This document shows positions 45,776-54,712 of a stretch of 64,000 bases of DNA, in pieces (within the stretch, counting starts at the first letter, position 1; every line of letters starts with the position of its first letter). Where the stretch lies: the NCBI GenBank assembly GCA_963734955.1, contig CAVTJO010000016.1, positions 62,001 to 126,000 of the forward strand. Direction: 5' to 3'. The translations under genes and the position numbers were made by a program. This stretch comes from UBA11986 sp963734955. Lineage in GTDB: Bacteria; Bacteroidota; Ignavibacteria; UBA10030; UBA6906. Below the pieces are notes generated by a model, which saw only the letters and a list, made by a program, of their open reading frames with translations, did not search any database and had not been told where the DNA came from.

Positions 45776-45982
45776 ATGTCACTCAAGGCATTCCACATTG
45801 TCTTTGTTGCAGTATCTGTTCTGATGGCGTTCGGTTTTGCAGCGTGGCTTCTCCATGGATACACGAAGAGCGAAGCAATGAGCCAGCTTGTTGGAGGAGG
45901 GGTCTCGATTCTCGCCGGGCTCGGACTGATACTGTACGGACTCCGTTTCCTTCGCAAATTAAAACACGTGAGCTTCTTATGA
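45776..45982 (+). CDS. Small two-helix membrane protein in the oxidase operon
   Basis: 68 residues, helices at about 5-27 and 35-58, basic C terminus (RFLRKLKH). It begins five bases after ctaF and overlaps the next gene by four bases, so it is certainly in the operon. I do not recognise the family; an assembly or small accessory oxidase subunit is likely. Confidence 0.7.
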   Translation: MSLKAFHIVFVAVSVLMAFGFAAWLLHGYTKSEAMSQLVGGGVSILAGLGLILYGLRFLRKLKHVSFL

Positions 45983-46233
45983 ATGGCACGTTCCGAAAAT
46001 TGATTGTGATCTCTGCGTTCACTATCCTTGTTCTTGCAGGAACCCGGTTGGGTTATGCCTGTCCGAATTGTTACGGCGATCCAGACTCGTCAATGACCGC
46101 TGGAATGAACATGGCGATTATCAGCCTTCTCGGGATTACGGGAAGTGTCCTGGCCGGCTTCGTAGGGTTCTTTGTATTTCTGCGCAGGCGAGTCCGCTCG
46201 CTCAACCAGCACTTCATTAACAGGTTGAACTGA
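45979..46233 (+). CDS. Small exported/membrane protein with CPNC motif in the oxidase operon
   Basis: 84 residues; overlaps the previous gene (ATGA). N-terminal signal or helix (7-26), then YACPNCYGDPDSSMTAGMN, a second helix (46-69) and a basic tail RRRVRSLNQHF. The CPNC sits right after the predicted cleavage site and could bind metal or take part in thiol chemistry, for example copper delivery to CuA. No family recognised. Confidence 0.7.
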   Translation: MNGTFRKLIVISAFTILVLAGTRLGYACPNCYGDPDSSMTAGMNMAIISLLGITGSVLAGFVGFFVFLRRRVRSLNQHFINRLN

Positions 46234-46259
46234 TACCCGACCCCGGAGGACTATTTCGT

Positions 46260-47207
46260 ATGAAGGAATTGTTGCAACTCCCCATTGATGGTTCTGCCCA
46301 TGGACCGCAAATTGACAACATGATTGCCATCGTTCACTGGCTCATGTTTATCCTTTTCGCAGGGTGGGGGATCTATTTCGTGTATGTGCTGGTCCGATTC
46401 CGAAAATCAAGGCACCCGCAAGCGGATCCTGTCGGAGTGAGGTCTCATTTTTCAAGCTACGTCGAAATAGCCGTCGCAGTTGTCGAAGCTGTTCTTCTCG
46501 TGGGATTCTCGATACCCATCTGGTCAAGCGTTGTAAACGCATTTCCTGCTGAGAAGGATGCCGTGGTCATTCATATCGTTGCCGAACAGTTTGCCTGGAA
46601 TGTTCATTACGCCGGGGCCGATGGAAAATTCGGCCGCTCTGACATTCACCTCGTAAGTTCCGATAACCCCCTTGGTCTCGATAGGGACGATCCGGACGCG
46701 AAAGATGATATCACCACAATCAACCAGTTAAACCTGCCTGTTGGCAAACCCGTCATCATCTATCTTACATCAAAGGATGTCATTCACAGTCTGAATATTC
46801 CTTTGTACCGTGTAAAGCAGGATGCAATTCCCGGTGAGCGAATCCCGATTTGGTTTGAGCCGGTAATGACGACAAAGGAGATTCAGGAGCAACAAACCCG
46901 ACAGGTGTCAATTGCCGGTGGCAAGATGACTCCCGAGCTCGGGATGATGGTGGCGATGCGGGACTACAATGGCAAGGACGGCGGTTCAATCGTGAAACGG
47001 GGGGATTCGTTTTCCGACGAGGCAATTCCTCAGTTGCTTCAAGCTGGATTTACGTCTGTAAGCGCTGCGCCGGCAACACCGACGGAAATCGCATGCGCGC
47101 AACTCTGTGGTCTGGGACATTACAGAATGCGGGGATTCGTCACGGTGCAGACTCCGGAAGAGTTTAAAGCCTGGCTTGCCGAACAGGCTTCGTATCTCAC
47201 ACAGTGA
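46260..47207 (+). CDS. ctaC: Cytochrome c oxidase subunit II with an extended CuA domain
   Basis: 315 residues. Two N-terminal helices (20-43, 70-92) and a periplasmic cupredoxin domain. CuA ligands: His176 (DVIHSLNIP) and the CAQLCGLGHYRM block with Cys279, Cys283, His287 and Met290. Two insertions stand out: a DRDDPDAKDDI loop (about 140-150) and about 60 extra residues between Trp198 and Cys279 containing GGSIVKRGDSFSDEAIPQLL. No heme c domain is attached, so the electron donor must be a separate protein such as the octaheme cytochrome. Confidence 0.93.
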   Translation: MKELLQLPIDGSAHGPQIDNMIAIVHWLMFILFAGWGIYFVYVLVRFRKSRHPQADPVGVRSHFSSYVEIAVAVVEAVLLVGFSIPIWSSVVNAFPAEKDAVVIHIVAEQFAWNVHYAGADGKFGRSDIHLVSSDNPLGLDRDDPDAKDDITTINQLNLPVGKPVIIYLTSKDVIHSLNIPLYRVKQDAIPGERIPIWFEPVMTTKEIQEQQTRQVSIAGGKMTPELGMMVAMRDYNGKDGGSIVKRGDSFSDEAIPQLLQAGFTSVSAAPATPTEIACAQLCGLGHYRMRGFVTVQTPEEFKAWLAEQASYLTQ

Positions 47208-47230
47208 CTCAGTAAATACTGGAACGTTCG

Positions 47231-48253
47231 ATGAACGACTCTTCTCTCACAAGAAACTCGATCTGGCTTCATCGATTTGCCGTGATGACTGCCTGCGCTA
47301 CATTCTGCCTGGTGATAGCGGGCGGACTTGTTACGAGCACGGATTCCGGGCTCTCGGTTCCTGACTGGCCCTTGTCGTATGGACAACTCATGCCGCCGAT
47401 GGTTGGAGGCATATTTTATGAACATGGGCATCGAATGGTGGCGACATTTGTCGGACTGCTCACCACAATCATGGCAATATGGCTATGGAGGAGCGACGAT
47501 AGAAAATGGGTCAAGATTCTTGGACTTGTTGCACTGGTTGCCGTGATCACGCAGGGCATTTTGGGAGGCCTCACGGTTCTGTTCCTACTTCCAACATGGA
47601 TATCGGTGTCACACGCGACGCTTGCACAATCATTCTTCAGTCTCACGATCGTGATCGCGCTCGTGACCTCACCATTCTGGAGAAGTTACAAGGCTCCGGA
47701 GCTTCCCGAGATACGCCGAACCCGGACGCTTGCTGTTGCAGCAACTGGAGCAATATTGCTCCAGCTGGTTCTCGGAGCGTTGATGCGACACACACAGTCG
47801 GGCCTCGCGATCCCGGATTTTCCTCTCGCATACGGTCATTTACTTCCACCAACGGATGCAAGTGCGCTTGGAGCGATCAATGAGTATCGTATCAGCTGGG
47901 ATTTACCCACCGTCACGATTGGTCAGATTTGGATCCACTTTGCCCATAGAGTAGGGGCCTTACTTGTTACCGTCGTGGTGCTGATGAATGTATTCCACAT
48001 ACTGGGAATGTATAGTGACGCGAAGTTGCGTGAGCCAGCAGTACTCTTCCTGGCGACCCTCCTTGCTCAAGTGTTGCTTGGTGCGCTAACAGTCTGGACC
48101 GGCAAAGGCGTCGAGATAGCGACTGCGCATGTTGCGGTTGGTGCGCTGCTGCTGGGTCTCAGTGTTGTGGTATCGATGCGGGCCTTTCAACTCTACAAAC
48201 TTCCCGTGGAATCATTCAAAGCTGCGTATGCACCACAGGCGAGCCACTCATGA
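47231..48253 (+). CDS. ctaA: Heme A synthase (CtaA/Cox15)
   Basis: Oxidises heme O to heme A for the oxidase. 340 residues, eight helices in two similar halves: GGLVTSTDSGLSVPDWPLSYGQLMPP with FYEHGHRMVA in the first, and GALMRHTQSGLAIPDFPLAYGHLLPP with IHFAHRVGALL in the second. The heme-ligating histidines are retained. It overlaps ctaB by four bases. Confidence 0.94.
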   Translation: MNDSSLTRNSIWLHRFAVMTACATFCLVIAGGLVTSTDSGLSVPDWPLSYGQLMPPMVGGIFYEHGHRMVATFVGLLTTIMAIWLWRSDDRKWVKILGLVALVAVITQGILGGLTVLFLLPTWISVSHATLAQSFFSLTIVIALVTSPFWRSYKAPELPEIRRTRTLAVAATGAILLQLVLGALMRHTQSGLAIPDFPLAYGHLLPPTDASALGAINEYRISWDLPTVTIGQIWIHFAHRVGALLVTVVVLMNVFHILGMYSDAKLREPAVLFLATLLAQVLLGALTVWTGKGVEIATAHVAVGALLLGLSVVVSMRAFQLYKLPVESFKAAYAPQASHS

Positions 48254-49146
48254 GATCTGAAATCGAGCCACACGGTACGATTGCCCTCGAGCGCTCGCGG
48301 TTCGCCGACTTTGTCACGCTGACCAAGCCTGAACTGACTTTTCTTTCGGTGGTGACAGCACTAGCAGGTGCATTGTTGGCTGCTCCGGGTACCATTCCTG
48401 TCGGAATCCTGGTTCACGTCCTGCTCGGAACGGGGCTTGTTGGCGCGGGAGCTGGAGCGCTGAACCAATTCGCGGAGCGCGAGTACGACGGATTGATGCG
48501 CAGAACGGAGCATCGCCCACTGCCTTCGGGACGTCTGCTTCCATGGGAGGCATTACTGTTCGGAGTAGTGGCATCATGCCTCGGCATCATCGATCTTGCC
48601 GTCTTCACAAATTTTCTCGCCGCATTTCTCTCGGGTGTCACACTTGTGACGTACGTATTCCTTTACACTCCGCTCAAGAGAATTACTCCGTGGTCAACTG
48701 TTATTGGCGGCATCCCGGGTGCACTTCCGCCAGTAATTGGCTGGACCGCGGTAACCAATGATGTCACGTTCGGAGCTGTGGTACTGTTTGCCATCTTGTT
48801 CTTCTGGCAGATGCCGCATTTTTTCTCGCTGGCGTGGATGTACAGAAAGGACTATTCACGAGCAGGCTATAAGATGCTCACCGTCGTGGATTCATCAGGA
48901 ACCTCAACGAGCATCCACATCGTTGCCTACAGCACTCTTTTGCTTATTGCATCACTTCTGCCGGGGGTGTTCGGCTATTCAGGGCCACTGTACGTTGGTG
49001 TTGCTCTTCTCCTTGGTGTTGGATTCATCGGTACCGGAATTCAACTCTGGATCTCCCGCTCCAACGAGGCAGCGAGGCGCGTATTTTTCTCCTCTCTCAT
49101 CTACCTGCCTGTATTGCTTTTCATCATGGTTGTTGACAAACTGTAG
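48250..49146 (+). CDS. ctaB: Protoheme IX farnesyltransferase (heme O synthase)
   Basis: UbiA-family prenyltransferase converting heme B to heme O; 298 residues, eight or nine helices. Motif one is ALNQFAEREYDGLMRRTEHR, with Glu at one usual Asp position, followed by RPLPSGR; motif two is YTPLKRITPWSTVIGGIPGALPP. Start overlaps the ctaA stop. Pairs functionally with CtaA. Confidence 0.94.
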   Translation: MRSEIEPHGTIALERSRFADFVTLTKPELTFLSVVTALAGALLAAPGTIPVGILVHVLLGTGLVGAGAGALNQFAEREYDGLMRRTEHRPLPSGRLLPWEALLFGVVASCLGIIDLAVFTNFLAAFLSGVTLVTYVFLYTPLKRITPWSTVIGGIPGALPPVIGWTAVTNDVTFGAVVLFAILFFWQMPHFFSLAWMYRKDYSRAGYKMLTVVDSSGTSTSIHIVAYSTLLLIASLLPGVFGYSGPLYVGVALLLGVGFIGTGIQLWISRSNEAARRVFFSSLIYLPVLLFIMVVDKL

Positions 49147-49178
49147 CAACAAGTGGCTTTCGACGTGATTCGAATCGA

Positions 49179-49604
49179 ATGGAAATTTCTGACCTTCCGG
49201 CTGTAAACGCGTGCCTTAACGCAACAAGTGCAATCCTTCTCATGATCGGGTACAGGTTTATCCGGACAGGGAGGAGGATGGCGCATAAACGGATCATGCT
49301 CATTGCTCTGGCAACGTCGAGCCTTTTCCTGATTTCTTATCTTGTCTACCACTACCATGTGGGGTCTGTGAAATTTGTTGGTACTGGATTGGTACGTGGA
49401 GTGTACTTCACTGTTCTTATCTCTCATACAATTCTGGCCGCTGCCGTGCCCCCACTTGCGATCGTGACACTTGCACGCGCCCTGCGTGAACGGTTCGACA
49501 AGCATCGGCTCATCGCCCGATGGACTCTCCCAATCTGGCTCTATGTGTCGGTCACCGGCGTGGTGGTGTATGTGATGCTGTACCGACTCTATCCTCCGAC
49601 ATAG
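49179..49604 (+). CDS. DUF420-family membrane protein
   Basis: 141 residues, four helices. The DUF420 pattern is present: LPAVNACLNATSAILLMIGY, HKRIMLIALATSSLFLISYLVYHY, a HTILAAAVPPLAIVTLARAL helix and HRLIARWTLPIWLYVSVTGVVVYVML. The family usually sits in oxidase operons and may bind heme or copper through its conserved histidines. Last gene of the supercluster. Confidence 0.88.
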   Translation: MEISDLPAVNACLNATSAILLMIGYRFIRTGRRMAHKRIMLIALATSSLFLISYLVYHYHVGSVKFVGTGLVRGVYFTVLISHTILAAAVPPLAIVTLARALRERFDKHRLIARWTLPIWLYVSVTGVVVYVMLYRLYPPT

Positions 49605-49911
49605 TCATACCGCGGGCAAGCGAAATCGTTACCGTATTCGCGATCAACTCTGGCAAAGACCACAGATTATTTGGATTGGGGTCGGCCGACGCCGTTTTTT
49701 GGACAGGACATCACAAACATGGTCATTTGATGGCAGATTCGGAACGGCTGTGAATTACTTCCAAGCCGGAAGTCGGTGGCTCGACACTGTTCTCAGGTTG
49801 GACGGTCTCACGTGTGGCGATGAGTGGTTTGAGTTCCACGGGATAGAGAGATGGTGGCATTCGACGGAGCGGTTTGCAGCATGTGCGAATGGAACACTTT
49901 CGCGCTGCCAG
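49605..49911. other. Convergent intergenic region, nothing recognised
   Basis: About 300 bases between the DUF420 gene and the convergent nucleoside phosphorylase gene. I find no terminator hairpin with a T-run, no repeat copy and no plausible gene; the short frames that cross it lack homology or ribosome sites. Confidence 0.5.
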
Positions 49912-50718
49912 TCAGATTTGGGCGATTGCGGAGGAGACAAGGGTGGCGAATGTTTTCTTTACCCGGTTTCCCACCTCTGTAACCTCAGCATGACTAAGCT
50001 TGTTGGCTCCAATCCCTGTCCCCAGATTCGTAATACAGGAGATTCCCAAAACATCCATCCCAAGTTGTGAGGCGAGGGACACTTCAAGAACTGTGGACAT
50101 TCCAACGGCATCTCCCCCCATTCGGTAGATCATTTCAACTTCCGAAGCGGTTTCATAGGAAGGTCCTTTCAATCCAACGTACACACCCGACCTCACTGAA
50201 ATTCCACTTGCCTCCGCAATACTTAATGCTCTTTTAATCAAACTGCTATCGTAAAGCGGTTTACCCATCCTTTCCTTATGTGAATTGGATGTCGGATGGA
50301 GGTTGGTCAGATTCATCTGGTCTGTTATGACCATGAGGTCGCCAGGGGCGAATGACCGATTGACAGCTCCTGCCGCGTTCGTTATCAGTATGACCTTTAC
50401 TCCGAGGAGATGGGCGATTCGAATTGGGTAAAGGACAGCTTCAATTGAATTGGATTCATAGAAATGGACTCGCCCCTGAAACGCAAGGATTTGCCGCCCA
50501 TTAATCGATGCAAACACCAGCAGTCCCTTGTGGCCTTCAACGGTGGAGCGTGGATAGTGAGGAATATCCTTGGTAGGAATTTCTATCCTGTCTTTGAGAT
50601 CATCGACGAAATCCCCCAGGCCCGAACCGAGAACGATGCCTATTGTGGGAGCACGTGGAGCACGGCGGAGAATGTATGCGACTGAATCGCTGACCATGCC
50701 TTCACCCAGACGTTGCAT
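49912..50718 (-). CDS. Purine nucleoside phosphorylase (trimeric type)
   Basis: Phosphorolysis of purine nucleosides to base and ribose-1-phosphate; 268 residues from the ATG at 50718, one base after the upstream permease stop. An open extension to 50838 lies inside the permease gene and is not used. Motifs: GIVLGSGLGDFVD (phosphate), TVEGHKGLLVF, ITNAAGAVN, and KGPSYETASEVEM, all typical of the PNP/MTAP family. Last gene of a salvage operon. Confidence 0.92.
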   Translation of the reverse strand: MQRLGEGMVSDSVAYILRRAPRAPTIGIVLGSGLGDFVDDLKDRIEIPTKDIPHYPRSTVEGHKGLLVFASINGRQILAFQGRVHFYESNSIEAVLYPIRIAHLLGVKVILITNAAGAVNRSFAPGDLMVITDQMNLTNLHPTSNSHKERMGKPLYDSSLIKRALSIAEASGISVRSGVYVGLKGPSYETASEVEMIYRMGGDAVGMSTVLEVSLASQLGMDVLGISCITNLGTGIGANKLSHAEVTEVGNRVKKTFATLVSSAIAQI

Positions 50719-50719
50719 G

Positions 50720-52324
50720 TCATTCGTCTTCGCCGGTTGGAACAGGTTCGCGACTCGCTGATGTCTTGGAAAGTAGGAGCAGGGTGATTCCCAGAAGGAT
50801 GTAGGCAAGCGCAAACTGATAGGGTATCTGCTGAGCAAGCCCGCTCAGCTGCCATGGGAAATACATTACTCCGTCGGGTGAGGAAGAGTGGATGACTCCG
50901 AAGAAGGTCAGCGCAGCAAGAATCAAAAGGTACACTGATGATCTCTTAAGGTGGCGATCGATGAGCTCCGCAAGAAATCCTCCCCAAAGCATTGCTGTGA
51001 CGATAAAGCCATTTCCCAGAGCAACGGTAACCAGCAGTTCAGGCAGAGACTTGCCTCCGGCCTCCATGAGCCTGTGGAAATTCTCGATGGGCACGAAATC
51101 CGTATTGCCGAACTTTATGGCAAGCAGTCTGGCAATTGTGGGAAAAAACGCAAATGCAACAGCCCAGGAATGGCGCGGAGGGCAAGCCTGAAACGACTGC
51201 ATAATAATATCCATAGCGACAAAAATGAGAATCGGAGCCAGGACTGCCCGCGGGATCAGCTCCACAATGAACGAAACAAATCCGAATACTCCTCCAAGTC
51301 CTATGAACACCCCTGTGAGAAGGGTGTAACCAGCACGCGCGCCCATCCGCTTGTACGCTGGTTGACCGATATATGGTGTTGACTGCGCAACTCCCCCGCA
51401 AACTCCCGCTACCAATGTTGCGACCGCTTCTGTGAGAAGAATATCCCTTGTTTTGTAGTCATCTCCTGCGACACGTGCGCTTTCAGTGACGTTGATTCCC
51501 CCGACAACGGTCAGGATGCCGAATGGAATCGCGATCGGAAGATACTGCAACGCCGGGACTATGCCTTGAAGAAAGGAGAGGGTTGGCGTGGGCAAGCCGA
51601 AGTGGAATTCAACCGGTGGTGCACCAACGTAGGTTCCCCCAACTAGCCCGGTTGGCCCGAGCAGGTAGTAAAGGACTGTTCCCAATACAACGGATGCAAG
51701 AACACCCGGGACGTTTTTTGGAAGTCTGATGCCCGCCACGAGTGTGTAGAAGACCAGGCCCAAAGCAAGCAGCCCTACCAACGGCATCCCGAAAATATCA
51801 ACGAGAGGAATGAACCCGATCAGTGCGAGGCCGATGCCCGCAAGGGAGCCGAGAAGCCCGGCCTGTGGAACCACATTCTGAACCCATCGCCCGAAAAAGG
51901 AAAACATCACCTTCAGGATTCCTATCATCACCATCGTGGCCATGCCAAGATACCATGTCATCATTGCGGCCTCCCGCTCAGGCATTCCTGAGGCTTTGAA
52001 ACTCATGAAGGCGGGACCAAGAACCACGAGGGCAATTCCGATCGTCGATGGTGTGTCGAGCCCGAGGGGCATTGCTGTTACCTCCCTACCGGTCTTGCGG
52101 GCCAGACGGAATGCCATCCAAGTATACACCAGGTCACCAAAGAGCACTCCGAATGCGGTACCGGGAAACATCCGCGTGTAGACGATGTCAGATGGGAACT
52201 TGAACACGAATATGAGAATACCGGCAAGAAAAGAGAGGACGGTAATATTGTCAAACATCAATCCAAAGAAACCGTTGAGATCTCCCAGCACGAACCATTT
52301 GTACTTCCTACCGGTGTTGTTCAT
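50720..52324 (-). CDS. NCS2/AzgA-like permease (probably purine or related base)
   Basis: 534 residues, 12-14 membrane helices. N-terminal GDLNGFFGLMFDN, a TAMPLGLDTPSTIG loop, PIAIPFGILTVVGGINVTESA and GGVAQSTPYIGQPAYKRMGARAGY recall xanthine/uracil/AzgA permeases. It sits between a nucleoside transporter and a purine phosphorylase, which supports base uptake. Family is likely; the substrate is inferred. Confidence 0.75.
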   Translation of the reverse strand: MNNTGRKYKWFVLGDLNGFFGLMFDNITVLSFLAGILIFVFKFPSDIVYTRMFPGTAFGVLFGDLVYTWMAFRLARKTGREVTAMPLGLDTPSTIGIALVVLGPAFMSFKASGMPEREAAMMTWYLGMATMVMIGILKVMFSFFGRWVQNVVPQAGLLGSLAGIGLALIGFIPLVDIFGMPLVGLLALGLVFYTLVAGIRLPKNVPGVLASVVLGTVLYYLLGPTGLVGGTYVGAPPVEFHFGLPTPTLSFLQGIVPALQYLPIAIPFGILTVVGGINVTESARVAGDDYKTRDILLTEAVATLVAGVCGGVAQSTPYIGQPAYKRMGARAGYTLLTGVFIGLGGVFGFVSFIVELIPRAVLAPILIFVAMDIIMQSFQACPPRHSWAVAFAFFPTIARLLAIKFGNTDFVPIENFHRLMEAGGKSLPELLVTVALGNGFIVTAMLWGGFLAELIDRHLKRSSVYLLILAALTFFGVIHSSSPDGVMYFPWQLSGLAQQIPYQFALAYILLGITLLLLSKTSASREPVPTGEDE

Positions 52325-52348
52325 GGGGTTGTGTTGATTCGTTTCTAA

Positions 52349-53671
52349 TTAGTTCGTCAGAAGTCCGGCGATTGATGCCGTCATCCAGGTTGCAATGGTC
52401 CCCCCAAGGACAGCCTTGAGCCCGAGCTTCGCGATGTCGCCACGGCGATTTTCAGCGAGAGGACTGATCCCGCCCATTTGAATTGCAATCGATGAGAAGT
52501 TTGCAAACCCACACAGGGCATACGTTGCAATGACGATTGCCTTTGGCGACAATTGCCCGGCCGCCACCAGATCGGACATCCGCAAGTAGGCGACAAATTC
52601 GTTCAACACCAGCTTGATCCCCATCAGGCTCCCCACATTCAACGCATCTTTCCAGGGGACCCCGATGGCCACAGCGATGAACTGAAAGACGATCCCGAAC
52701 AGCATTTCCAGAGACAACGGCTTGCCAAACTGGGCCATGCACATTGCGTTCAATGAAGTGAAGTCTCCAAGCCATCCCAACAAGGCATTGATCAAAGCAA
52801 TCAGGGCAATAAACGCCAGCAACATTCCTGCAACGTTAAGGGCGAGTCGAAGACCATCTCCGGCTCCTGCTGCGGCCGCCTCGATAACATTCGAATAGGA
52901 TTTCTCGATCCTCACCTTCACGGTCCCCATCGTTACCGGATCCCCGGTTTCAGGCATCAATATCTTTGCCACAACCATCGTTGCAGGGGCGGCCATGATG
53001 CTTGCCGCGAGGAGGTGACCGGTAAAAAATATCTGTGATGCATCGACTGGAATGCCCTGACTCTTTGCATATGCCACGCCAAGCATTTGCATGTACGCAG
53101 CAAGCACGCCACCGGCGATGTGAGCCATCCCGCTTACCATAATCGTGAGCAGCTCCGACTGGGTGAGCGTAGGCAAATACGGTCGAATCACTAGCGGGGC
53201 CTCGGTCTGTCCGATGAAGGTGTTTGCTGCAACATCCAGAGACTCTGCTCCGCTCGTTCGCATCAACCTGAGCATGACCCATGCAATTCCTTGCACCACA
53301 CGCTGCATTATTCCGAGATGGTAACATATCGCCATGAACGAGGCGAAGAAAATAATCGTGGGGAGTATCTGAAATGCAAAGATGAATCCGAGGCTGCCGG
53401 AATTCCCGGGCGATATTGCGAGCGAGCCAAAGACGAACTGCGCCCCATCGGATGCAAAACTGAAGAGCCTGACGAAGAGCTTGCTGATGAAATCGAATCC
53501 GTCTCTTCCGACTTCTGTTTTGAGAACAAGGAATGCAAAACCGAACTGCAAAATAATCCCGACGAGAACCAACCGCCAGTCTATTTTCTTTTTGTTGATC
53601 GAGAAGAGGTAGGCAAGGGCGGTAACAACGATAAGTCCGAGAAGTCCGTTCAAAATCGAAGTGAGGTTCAT
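52349..53671 (-). CDS. nupC: Concentrative nucleoside transporter (NupC/CNT family)
   Basis: 440 residues. N-terminal three helices, then GDGAQFVFGSLAI-like and FQILPTIIFFASFMAICYHLG segments, the substrate-binding GQTEAPLVIRPYL and the MVSGMAHIAGGVLAAYMQMLG motif that define CNT transporters, ending in CGFANFSSIAIQMGG. Imports nucleosides with sodium or protons. Fits the flanking tdk, cdd and phosphorylase genes. Confidence 0.9.
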   Translation of the reverse strand: MNLTSILNGLLGLIVVTALAYLFSINKKKIDWRLVLVGIILQFGFAFLVLKTEVGRDGFDFISKLFVRLFSFASDGAQFVFGSLAISPGNSGSLGFIFAFQILPTIIFFASFMAICYHLGIMQRVVQGIAWVMLRLMRTSGAESLDVAANTFIGQTEAPLVIRPYLPTLTQSELLTIMVSGMAHIAGGVLAAYMQMLGVAYAKSQGIPVDASQIFFTGHLLAASIMAAPATMVVAKILMPETGDPVTMGTVKVRIEKSYSNVIEAAAAGAGDGLRLALNVAGMLLAFIALIALINALLGWLGDFTSLNAMCMAQFGKPLSLEMLFGIVFQFIAVAIGVPWKDALNVGSLMGIKLVLNEFVAYLRMSDLVAAGQLSPKAIVIATYALCGFANFSSIAIQMGGISPLAENRRGDIAKLGLKAVLGGTIATWMTASIAGLLTN

Positions 53672-53701
53672 TGTGGGCAGGGATCGATGGATGTCTGCAT
53701 C

Positions 53702-54277
53702 CTACTCGCCGGGAGGTTCAAAGCAGCGTCTGCACCTTGCTTCATATGAATCTTTTGCACCAACCAGCACGCGTTCACTTGAAGCCGTCGTTCTCTGTGT
53801 CCGGTCGGCAGGGTTGCCACATACGACGCAGATTGCAAGTGTCTTGGTGATATACTCCGCAACAGCAAGAAGCTGTGGCATGGGCTCAAACGGCTTGCCG
53901 CGGTAGTCCTGGTCAAGCCCTGCAATGATAACGCGTTTGCCCTGATTGGCGAGTTGTTCCGCAACATCAACGATACCCATGTCAAAAAACTGCCCTTCAT
54001 CGATGCCGACCACCTGGGCATCTTTTGCAGCCACCAGAATTTCGCTTGATTGATCGACGACACTCGAAAGAAGTCGGGCCTCACTATGGGAGACGATATG
54101 GTCCGAGCTGTACCTGTTATCGATTTTCGGCTTGAATATTGCAACCTGTTGCTTAGCAATCTGTGCTCTGCGAATTCGGCGAATCAACTCCTCTGTCTTA
54201 CCGCTGAACATGCATCCCGCGATAACTTCGATCCAGCCGACGTTCTTGGGTGAGTCATGAATTGTTGGAGTGCTCAT
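53702..54277 (-). CDS. tdk: Thymidine kinase (type II)
   Basis: Phosphorylates thymidine. 191 residues with P-loop AGCMFSGKTEEL, the Walker B-like GIDEGQFFD, the lasso region DYRGKPFEPMPQLLAVAEYI and a zinc-binding pair CVVC plus the C-terminal CRRC. Lies six bases downstream of cdd and thirty upstream of nupC. Confidence 0.95.
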   Translation of the reverse strand: MSTPTIHDSPKNVGWIEVIAGCMFSGKTEELIRRIRRAQIAKQQVAIFKPKIDNRYSSDHIVSHSEARLLSSVVDQSSEILVAAKDAQVVGIDEGQFFDMGIVDVAEQLANQGKRVIIAGLDQDYRGKPFEPMPQLLAVAEYITKTLAICVVCGNPADRTQRTTASSERVLVGAKDSYEARCRRCFEPPGE

Positions 54278-54283
54278 ATGGAA

Positions 54284-54685
54284 CTATCTCAGGCTATCCA
54301 GGTTCTTCTTGGTAAATGCATGAGGGAGGAGCTCCTTCATCGTAAATACCTTCATCATTCCGTGCTTGTTCGCAAGGATGATGTCGATATTCCCGGCAAG
54401 ATCAATGATGACCTGTCTGCAGGCGCCGCATGGCGGCGTCAGGTCTTTCTTATCCGATGCGATCGCAATTGCTTTGAACTTCTTGTGACCCTCAGATACG
54501 CCCTTGAACAGCGCCGTCCTCTCAGCGCACATGGTCAAACCATACGAGCTGTTTTCAATATTACATCCTGTGAAGACCTTTCCTGTTGAGGTCAGAACTG
54601 CAGCACCAACGCGAAAATGAGAGAAAGGAGAGTATGAAAATTTCCTGGCAGCTAAGGCGCGCTTGGCAAGAGTTTTGTAAGTCAT
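54284..54685 (-). CDS. cdd: Cytidine deaminase
   Basis: Deaminates cytidine and deoxycytidine. 133 residues, homotetrameric class. Zinc/catalytic motif TGCNIENSSYGLTMCAERTA with the catalytic Glu, and PPCGACRQVI with two zinc cysteines. First gene of the salvage operon, with a TTGCAT-N17-TATATT promoter 28 bases upstream. Confidence 0.95.
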   Translation of the reverse strand: MTYKTLAKRALAARKFSYSPFSHFRVGAAVLTSTGKVFTGCNIENSSYGLTMCAERTALFKGVSEGHKKFKAIAIASDKKDLTPPCGACRQVIIDLAGNIDIILANKHGMMKVFTMKELLPHAFTKKNLDSLR

Positions 54686-54712
54686 CCGGGATCAGGTGGA
54701 CAAGTTGGCCAA

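Noticed and set aside
50719..50838. 40-codon N-terminal extension of purine nucleoside phosphorylase
   Set aside because: It lies wholly inside the upstream permease coding sequence and precedes the family's conserved start.
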